Shown piece by piece: positions 58,903-64,000 of a DNA stretch of 64,000 bases (the stretch's first letter is position 1; each line of letters begins with the position of its first letter). Origin of the DNA: Vineibacter terrae. GTDB taxonomy: Bacteria > Pseudomonadota > Alphaproteobacteria > Reyranellales > Reyranellaceae. Below the pieces are notes generated by a model. That model did not search any database. It was not told the origin of the DNA and saw only the letters and a list, made by a program, of their open reading frames with translations. Made by a program: the position numbers and the translations under genes. The stretch is from positions 31,301 to 95,300 of the forward strand of contig NZ_VDUZ01000038.1 in the NCBI RefSeq assembly GCF_008039615.1, in the 5' to 3' direction.

Positions 58903-59373
58903 TCAGGCGGAGGCAGGTGGATCCCGCGGATGGCCGGGACGGCCGGGTGGCGCATGGTCGAGAAGTTGCGGGCCTTCCGCGCGCGGCGGCGCTGTCGCAT
59001 TGGCGGCGCGTGCCGGCGGCAGCGCCTCGGGCTGGTCCGGCTCCGTAGCGGGCACGCCGGCAGCAAGGCAGCAGGCATGCTTGCCGGTCTTGGCCTGGAC
59101 GTCGAACGGCAGGTGGAAGCCGACGGCCTTGCCGTCGCCGGCATCAGCCGCCGTGAGGGCATCGAGATTGACCAGCTTCAGGCCGTCGGTGGAGCAGGCG
59201 ACGACATAGCCGCTGACCGCGCCGTTTGCGAAGCGCTCCAGGGCACGGGCATGCGCCAGCGGCGCGAAGGCCTGGACCGTGAGGGCAAGCAGCGCCAGCC
59301 ACAGCATCACCGCGCGCCGGCCCGACAGGGGCGTGGCGCTGGACTTGGCAGGCATGGCGTGAGAACGATCCAT
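58903..59373 (-). CDS. DUF2946 family protein, copy B
   Basis: 156 residues. Two ATGs are possible (59373 and 59355), and neither has a clear SD; I give the longer form. It is a close paralogue of copy A: VMLWLALLALTVQAFAPLAHARALERF, VVACSTDGLKLVNLDALTAADAGDGKAVGFHLPFDVQAKTGKHACCLAAG and a Pro/Ala tail ending GHPRDPPASA. The conserved Cys and HACC are retained. It is the first gene of the copper operon. Having two copies flanking ycnI-copCD suggests a tandem duplication followed by reordering. Confidence 0.82.
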   Translation of the reverse strand: MDRSHAMPAKSSATPLSGRRAVMLWLALLALTVQAFAPLAHARALERFANGAVSGYVVACSTDGLKLVNLDALTAADAGDGKAVGFHLPFDVQAKTGKHACCLAAGVPATEPDQPEALPPARAANATAPPRAEGPQLLDHAPPGRPGHPRDPPASA

Positions 59374-59484
59374 CGATCAGAGCGCGTGAGCTTTCCGGAG
59401 TCTTAACCCCGGCGATGAATGAAGTCGAGGCGGGCGCCGGCTATGCGACGAGATGAACCGCGCCGGCACTGGAGGAGAGTCTGC

Positions 59485-60492
59485 ATGCCCAGCCCCGTCA
59501 ATCGTCAATGGCTGCTTGCGTCGCGTCCGTCGGGCATGGTCGGGCCGCAGCATCTCACGTTGCGCGAGCAGCCCCTGCCCGAGCCCGGCGCTGGCGAGAT
59601 CGTGGTGCGCACGCGGCTGCTGTCGCTCGATCCGGCCAATCGGGCCTGGATGTCGCCGGTGCCGACCTACAAGGCGCCGGTGGCGCCGGGGGACGTGATG
59701 CACGGCTTCGCCCTGGGCGAGGTCGTGGCCTCGAAGGTGACCGACATCGCCGTCGGTGACCTGGTCGACGGCATGCTGGGCTGGCAGGACTATGCCGTGA
59801 TGAAGCCGGCCGATGTCACGCGGCGCGACGGCCGCTACCGGCCGGAGGCGCTGATGGGTGTGCTGGGCATCACCGGGCTCACCGCCTACTACGGCCTGCG
59901 CGAGGTCGGCCGGCCCAAGCCCGGCGAGACGGTGCTGGTGTCGGCCGCCGCCGGCGCGGTGGGCTCGATCGCCGCCCAGATCGCCAGGATCGAGGGATGC
60001 CGCGTCGTGGGCACGGCCGGCGGTCCCGAGAAATGCGCCTGGCTCACGGACACGCTGGGGCTCGATGCCGCCATCGACTACAAGAGCGCCGACCTGCGCC
60101 GCGCCCTGAAGGAGGCCTGCCCGCGCGGCATCGACGTCTACTTCGACAATACCGGCGGCGCGGTGCTGCAGGCGGCGCTCTACCAGATGAACATGGGCGG
60201 CCGCATCGTGTGCTGCGGCAACCTCTCGCAGTACAACGCCGAGAAGCCCGAGCCCGGCCCCATCGGCGTGCCCGGCCTGCTGGTGGTGAAGCGCCTGCGC
60301 ATGGAAGGCTTCATCGTGATGGACTACTTCGCGACCCGTCCGCAGGCCGAGGCGACGCTCGCCAAGTGGATCGAGGAGGGCCGGCTGAAAGCCGCCGAGG
60401 ACATCGTCGATGGCCTCGAGAAGGCGCCTGAAGCGCTGGCCGAGCTGTTCGCCGGCCGCAATCGCGGCAAGCTGCTGGTGCGGGTCAGCTGA
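59485..60492 (+). CDS. NADP-dependent MDR oxidoreductase (CurA/LTB4DH-like)
   Basis: 335 residues from the ATG at 59485 (GGAGGAGAGTCTGC upstream). It is a zinc-independent medium-chain dehydrogenase. The N-terminus NRQWLLASRPSGMVGPQHLTLREQPLPEPGAGEIVVR and the motif ANRAWM are family signs. The cofactor loop is AAAGAVGSIAAQIARIEGCRVVGTAGG (154-180), followed by KCAWLTDTLGLDAAIDYKS and YFDNTGGAVLQAALYQMNMGGRIVCCGNLSQYN. Members reduce alpha,beta-unsaturated ketones or 15-oxo-prostaglandins (CurA, LTB4 12-hydroxydehydrogenase). It stands alone, divergent from the copper operon, with a repeat-rich gap downstream. Confidence 0.92.
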   Translation: MPSPVNRQWLLASRPSGMVGPQHLTLREQPLPEPGAGEIVVRTRLLSLDPANRAWMSPVPTYKAPVAPGDVMHGFALGEVVASKVTDIAVGDLVDGMLGWQDYAVMKPADVTRRDGRYRPEALMGVLGITGLTAYYGLREVGRPKPGETVLVSAAAGAVGSIAAQIARIEGCRVVGTAGGPEKCAWLTDTLGLDAAIDYKSADLRRALKEACPRGIDVYFDNTGGAVLQAALYQMNMGGRIVCCGNLSQYNAEKPEPGPIGVPGLLVVKRLRMEGFIVMDYFATRPQAEATLAKWIEEGRLKAAEDIVDGLEKAPEALAELFAGRNRGKLLVRVS

Positions 60493-60523
60493 ACGGCCGC
60501 CAACCGCCCATCGGGCGAGGCTC

Positions 60524-60629
60524 TTTCGGACCGCGGGCGTCCACGCCCGCATTCGCTCGCACGAAGCGAAGAGCGAAATCTTTTCGGCGCTGACGCGCCG
60601 ATGCGCGCGTGAGCGCGCGCGGTCCGAAA
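60524..60629. repeat. TTTCGGACCGCG inverted repeat
   Basis: TTTCGGACCGCG (60524-60535) and CGCGGTCCGAAA (60618-60629) form perfect 12-bp arms around a G+C-rich spacer that contains smaller stems (GGGCGTCCACGCCC). It follows the MDR gene and is the first of several palindromes in this gap. A perfect hairpin with 12-bp arms (GCGTTTCGACGC) at 60654-60680 comes next. Confidence 0.7.
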
Positions 60630-60719
60630 CAGCAAGCCCCTCATCCGCCTCCAGCGTTTCGACGCTTCGCGTCGAAACGCCTCTATCGGGCACCTTCTCC
60701 CGTGCCTACGCGGGAGAAG

Positions 60720-60882
60720 CAGGGCTGTCCGGGGAAAAAGCCTTCATGGTGAGCTTGTCGAACCATGAAGGCCACGCACGACGGCTGGTGCGAGACGCTT
60801 CATGGTTCGACAAGCTCACCATGAAGCGTTGCTGCAGCGGAAAGTGCCAGGTTTTACCAGACATTTTCCCCGGACAGCCCTG
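60720..60882. repeat. nested palindromes: CAGGGCTGTCCGGGG outside, CATGGTTCGAC inside
   Basis: CAGGGCTGTCCGGGGAAAA at the left pairs with TTTTCCCCGGACAGCCCTG at the right. Between them sits an intact CATGGTTCGAC-family hairpin (60742-60828) and a short non-palindromic stretch. The GGGAGAAG segments on both sides add another partial pairing. The 443-nt gap 60493-60935 is otherwise without genes. Confidence 0.75.
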
Positions 60883-60935
60883 CGGGAGAAGGGGAGTCTG
60901 GCGCAGCCTTTCCAGGCCCGGGCCGTTGAAATCGG

Positions 60936-61385
60936 ATGCTCACGCGAGGCATCCATTTCTGCGCCATCATCCTGGCAGTGCTTGCGCTGGTGCCGGCCGG
61001 CGCGCATCTGCTCGAGTTGCCCAACAAGATCGGCTTGTCGCAGGCCGATTACTTCACCGTGCAGGCAATCTACCGCGGCTGGTCCCTGCTCGGCATCGTC
61101 CTGATCGCGGCGCTGCTCGCCAGCCTGGCACTGAGTGTATTGCTGCGCGGGCAGGGTGCGGTGTTCGCGCTGGCCTTGGCGGCGTTCCTGCTGATGGCCG
61201 CGACGCTGGTGATCTTCTTCGTCTGGACCTATCCGGCAAATCAGGCGACGCAGAACTGGACGGTCGCACCGGAGAACTGGCAGGCGCTGCGTGCCCATTG
61301 GGAATACGCGCACGCTGCGAGCGCGATCCTGACATTCATAGCGCTCTGCTGCCTTGCCCTGTCAGCACTCCTGGTGCGGCGATAG
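60936..61385 (+). CDS. small integral membrane protein, DUF1772-like
   Basis: 149 residues with four hydrophobic helices: FCAIILAVLALVPAGAHLLE, RGWSLLGIVLIAALLASLALSVLL, FALALAAFLLMAATLVIFFVW and ILTFIALCCLALSALLV. The loop WTVAPENWQALRAHWEYAHAASA with Trp, Arg and His residues is reminiscent of the DUF1772/anthrone-oxygenase-like family. The start ATG at 60936 has no strong SD, and the gene follows directly on the nested repeat. It is convergent with the CoA ligase. Function is unknown. Confidence 0.7.
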   Translation: MLTRGIHFCAIILAVLALVPAGAHLLELPNKIGLSQADYFTVQAIYRGWSLLGIVLIAALLASLALSVLLRGQGAVFALALAAFLLMAATLVIFFVWTYPANQATQNWTVAPENWQALRAHWEYAHAASAILTFIALCCLALSALLVRR

Positions 61386-61387
61386 CC

Positions 61388-62905
61388 TCACCGGGCGTAC
61401 AGCCCCTTGTGCAGGTCGCGCAGCACGTTCTTCTGCACCTTGCCCATCGTGTTGCGCGGCAGGTCGTCGACGAAGATCACGCGCTTGGGCTGCTTGAACT
61501 TGGCCAGCCGGCCCTCCAGGGCGGCCAGGATCGCCCGTTCATCGACGCTCGCGCCGGGCTTGCGCACGACCACGGCCGTGACGCCTTCGCCGAAATCGGG
61601 GTGCGGCACGCCCACGACCGCGCTCTCCACCACGCCCGCGATGGCGTCGATCTCGCCTTCGATCTCCTTGGGATAGACGTTGAAGCCGCCCGAGATGATC
61701 AGGTCCTTGCCGCGGCCCACGATGTGGACATAGCCGCGCTCGTCGATGCGGCCGAGGTCGCCGGTGATGAAGAAGCCGTCGGGCCGGAACTCGGCCGCGG
61801 TCTTCTCCGGCATGCGCCAGTAGCCCTTGAAGACGTTGGGTCCCTTCACCTCGATCACGCCGATCTCGCCCTGCGGCAGCACGCGCGCGGTTTCGGGATC
61901 GGCGATACGCAGCGCGACGCCGGGCAGGGGGAAGCCGACCGTGCCCGCCACCCTGTCCCCGTCATACGGATTCGAGGTGTTCATGTTGGTCTCGGTCATG
62001 CCGTAGCGCTCGAGGATGGCGTGGCCGGTGCGGGCGCGCCAGTCGCGGTGCGTCTCGGCCAGCAGCGGCGCCGAGCCCGATATGAAGAGCCGCATATGCC
62101 GGGTCGCATCAGGCGTCAGGCCGCGATGCTGCAGCAGGCGGGTGTAGAAGGTCGGCACGCCCATCATGGCGGTGGCGCGCGGCAGCAGCCGCATCACCGC
62201 GTCGGCATCGAACTTCGGCAGGAACAGCATCGAGCCGCCGGCCGCCAGCAGCGTGTTGGTGGCCGTGAACAGGCCGTGCGTGTGGTAGATCGGCAGCGCG
62301 TGCAGCAGCACGTCGTCGGCCGTGAAGCGCCAGTACGCCACCAGCGTGCGCGCGTTCGACGCCAGGTTGTCGTGCGTGAGCATGGCGCCCTTCGAGCGCC
62401 CCGTCGTGCCCGACGTGTAGAGGATCGCGGCCAGGTCGTCGGCGGCGCGCGCGACGTCCGCGAATTGCGGCGCCTGCGCTGCCGCCTTGGTCGCCAGGCT
62501 GCCGTCGCCCGTGGCGTCGAGCGTCTCGACCGCCTTGACGCCAGCCTTGCCGGCGATGGCCGCGATGCCCTCGCGCCTGGCCGGATCGCAGACCACGACG
62601 GTGGGCTGGGCATCGCCGATGAAATACTCCAGCTCGGCGATGGTGTAGGCGGTGTTGAGCGGCAGGAAGATGGCGCCGGCGCGCACGCAGGCCAGGTAGA
62701 GCAGGATCGCGGGCACGCTCTTCTCGACCTGCACCGCGACCCTGTCGCCGGGGGCCACGCCCAGCGCCACCAGCGCATTGGCATAGCGGCCCGTGCCGTC
62801 GATCAGCTCGGCGAAGCTGAGCGTGCTGCCGTCCGGCGTCTCGATGAAGGCCTTGCCGGGGGCGGGAATGGACGAGCGGACGAGCGAGAACAGGTGGTTG
62901 GTCAT
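61388..62905 (-). CDS. malonyl-CoA synthetase-like acyl-CoA ligase (MatB type)
   Basis: 505 residues from the ATG at 62905; a TTG 6 nt upstream is less likely, and neither has an SD. The A3 P-loop is YTSGTTGRSKG (163-173), the A5 block is LERYGMTETNMNTSNPYDGDRVAGTVGFPLPGVALRI, and the C-terminal domain has GRGKDLIISGGFNVYPKEIEGEID and LPRNTMGKVQKNVLRD with the catalytic Lys. The sequence and the TNMNTSNPYDGDR segment strongly resemble MatB, which makes malonyl-CoA from malonate. No malonate carrier or decarboxylase is adjacent. An alternative is methylmalonate or another short dicarboxylate. Confidence 0.88.
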   Translation of the reverse strand: MTNHLFSLVRSSIPAPGKAFIETPDGSTLSFAELIDGTGRYANALVALGVAPGDRVAVQVEKSVPAILLYLACVRAGAIFLPLNTAYTIAELEYFIGDAQPTVVVCDPARREGIAAIAGKAGVKAVETLDATGDGSLATKAAAQAPQFADVARAADDLAAILYTSGTTGRSKGAMLTHDNLASNARTLVAYWRFTADDVLLHALPIYHTHGLFTATNTLLAAGGSMLFLPKFDADAVMRLLPRATAMMGVPTFYTRLLQHRGLTPDATRHMRLFISGSAPLLAETHRDWRARTGHAILERYGMTETNMNTSNPYDGDRVAGTVGFPLPGVALRIADPETARVLPQGEIGVIEVKGPNVFKGYWRMPEKTAAEFRPDGFFITGDLGRIDERGYVHIVGRGKDLIISGGFNVYPKEIEGEIDAIAGVVESAVVGVPHPDFGEGVTAVVVRKPGASVDERAILAALEGRLAKFKQPKRVIFVDDLPRNTMGKVQKNVLRDLHKGLYAR

Positions 62906-62981
62906 GCGCAAACGTTACGGCTGGGGATCAGCCGTCGTCATAGCCCGTCTGGCCGCAGCGCGCCAATAGGGTTTGATAGTT

Positions 62982-63096
62982 GTCGTCCTGAGCGCAGCGG
63001 AGGACCTTGCGGTGGTCCTGACAAAGTATGACGGCACTGAAAGCCGCCGTGCTTTGAGCGAACCACCGCAAGGTCCTTCGCTGCGCTCAGGACGAC
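62982..63096. repeat. variant palindrome with GTCGTCCTGAGCGCAGCG arms
   Basis: GTCGTCCTGAGCGCAGCG at the left and CGCTGCGCTCAGGACGAC at the right are perfect 18-bp inverted arms. Inner arms ACCTTGCGGTGGT and ACCACCGCAAGGT also pair. It is clearly related to the CATCCCGAG family but with consistently different bases, suggesting a subfamily. It separates the GST and CoA-ligase genes. Confidence 0.8.
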
Positions 63097-63102
63097 AGAA
63101 TG

Positions 63103-63735
63103 TCACGCCGCTTGCGCGGCGGCCAGCTCGGCATCCTTGGCGTAGACGCGCTGCAGCGCCTGGCGCTCGCGCAGGCGCGCGGCATAGGCCGTGAACTCGG
63201 GGCGCTCGGGCAGGGCCTTGATCATCATGCCCCAGGTGAGGCCTGAGCCGATGACGACGTCGGCCGCCGAGAAATGCGGTCCCAGCAGGTACGGGCCCGT
63301 GGCCACGGCCTTGGCCACGAGGTCGAGCGTGGCATCGTAGCTGCCGTAGCCGAGCGCGCCGGGCGTCACGTCGGGCCGCTTGAACATGCGGTCGATGATC
63401 GCCGGCTCCAGGCAGCTCGGCCCGAAGAACAGCCACTTGAGGTAGGGGCCGCGCCGCAGGTCGCCGACCGGCACGTTGAGGCCGGCCGACGGGTAGGCGT
63501 CGGCAAGGTAGCAGCAGATCGCCGCCGCCTCGGTGACGACGACGCCCTTGTGCGCGATGGCCGGCACCTTGCCCATGGGATTGACGGCGAGGTATCCGGG
63601 CTGCTTGTGCTCGTCCTTCTTCAGGTTCAGCAGATGCAGGCGGTAAGGCTCGCCCAGCTCCTCCAGCATCCACTGCACGATGATCGAGCGCGATTGCGGG
63701 GCATGATAGAAGACGATGTCGGGATCTCTCGCCAT
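63103..63735 (-). CDS. glutathione S-transferase family protein
   Basis: 210 residues from the ATG at 63735 (CAGGAGCCGACC upstream). The thioredoxin-like N-terminal domain has VFYHAPQSRSIIVQWMLEELGEPYRLHLLNL, where the Ser of SRS is the likely glutathione-activating residue of beta/theta-type bacterial GSTs. MGKVPAIAHKG with cis-Pro and VVTEAAAICCYLADAYP follow. The helical C-terminal domain includes PYLLGPHFSAADVVIGSGLTWGMMIKALPERPEFTAYAARL. It probably conjugates or reduces electrophiles. It stands alone between a repeat and the window end. Confidence 0.9.
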   Translation of the reverse strand: MARDPDIVFYHAPQSRSIIVQWMLEELGEPYRLHLLNLKKDEHKQPGYLAVNPMGKVPAIAHKGVVVTEAAAICCYLADAYPSAGLNVPVGDLRRGPYLKWLFFGPSCLEPAIIDRMFKRPDVTPGALGYGSYDATLDLVAKAVATGPYLLGPHFSAADVVIGSGLTWGMMIKALPERPEFTAYAARLRERQALQRVYAKDAELAAAQAA

Positions 63736-63875
63736 CGGTCGGCTCCTGCCAGGATGGTCCTGGCGCGCCTTATAGCACGGCCCGGCCCAGCCGCGAGACG
63801 AAGCGGTTGGCGATCTCCGCACCGTCGCGCAGGAAGCGGCGCGTACCGACTATCGGTGGAGGGAGAGTCATGGCT

Positions 63876-63903
63876 GTCATCCCGAGCGCAGCGAGGACCT
63901 CCT
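63876..63903. repeat. half copy of the CATCCCGAG palindrome family
   Basis: GTCATCCCGAGCGCAGCGAG GACCTCCT matches the left arm of the family, then breaks into unrelated sequence (ACCGGTTATCAAGG). No right arm is visible before the window end. The remaining 63736-64000 shows no convincing gene; only a 33-codon minus-strand frame (63770-63871) is open. Confidence 0.6.
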
Positions 63904-64000
63904 ACCGGTTATCAAGGGGAAAATGGAGGGCAATAAGGGGCGCTTGTGGTTTGATGGCGGTCCCTTGCCGTGTGAGCGTAGCGCCGTGCTCGGCGCTGTC

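Noticed and set aside
60410..63031. An 873-codon plus-strand open frame through the repeat gap and the MatB-like gene
   Set aside because: It joins non-coding repeats to the antisense of the ligase gene and has no homology-like features.
63770..63871. A 33-codon minus-strand frame starting MTLPPP upstream of the GST gene
   Set aside because: Too short to support, with no family resemblance; the shared MTLP beginning with the frame at 37830 is probably chance.

Overview
This 64 kb window is chromosomal DNA of very high G+C content from a Gram-negative bacterium, most likely an alphaproteobacterium. The evidence is the LIV-type ABC transporters with expanded periplasmic binding proteins, the acyl-CoA catabolic genes, TonB/CopCD/YcnI envelope genes, NtrC- and CckA-like signalling, and dense families of intergenic palindromic repeats. 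A Reyranella/Rhodospirillales-like lineage would fit, but that is a guess. I saw no rRNA, tRNA, CRISPR array, phage or transposase gene. Start codons were chosen from Shine-Dalgarno (SD) placement, signal peptides and paralogue lengths.

Region 1 (1-2.06 kb): the end of an unknown gene and an HExxxH metallopeptidase-like protein, closed by a strong hairpin. Region 2 (2.1-20.25 kb) is an uptake and acyl-CoA degradation block. It has four tandem paralogous LIV-type binding proteins plus a fifth, and the decayed 3' relic of another copy. Two acyl-CoA synthetase/acyl-CoA dehydrogenase pairs, a TetR regulator, a DUF35/thiolase-like pair and a complete livG-livF-livH-livM transporter with no binding protein of its own follow. 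The simplest reading is one transporter core served by several interchangeable binding proteins, feeding carboxylates to CoA ligation and beta-oxidation.

Region 3 (20.3-30.9 kb): an FtsH-type protease, a GSA-like aminotransferase, and assorted catabolic enzymes (FAH family, two amidohydrolases, NIPSNAP, aldo/keto reductase, SDR). Region 4 (30.9-33 kb): a GcvA/AmpR-like LysR regulator divergent from a class A beta-lactamase that carries the cysteine pair typical of class A carbapenemases. Region 5 (33-42 kb): a soluble hybrid histidine kinase, a LysR/GST divergent pair, a Gdx-like SMR protein with Asp in place of the key Glu, a LysE exporter, a DUF1254/DUF1214 protein, YajQ, an SDR and a double cold-shock-domain protein.

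Region 6 (42-45.9 kb): a thiamin-precursor ABC transporter (thiZ-thiX-thiY) behind a TPP riboswitch that almost touches the thiZ start codon, then an NTF2-like and a DUF192 protein. Region 7 (46-53.4 kb): a HAD phosphatase/class III aminotransferase operon behind a sigma-54-like promoter, followed by a sigma-54-type two-component system and a membrane-anchored methyltransferase. Region 8 (53.7-59.4 kb): a copper locus (DUF2946, YcnI, CopC-CopD fusion, DUF2946, TonB receptor). Region 9 (59.5-64 kb): MDR oxidoreductase, a DUF1772-like membrane protein, malonyl-CoA synthetase-like ligase and a GST.

The spacers hold at least three families of dispersed palindromes that nest inside one another. 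One 168-bp MITE-like element at 20.3-20.46 kb sits inside a copy of another family and is flanked by CCGAG on both sides.
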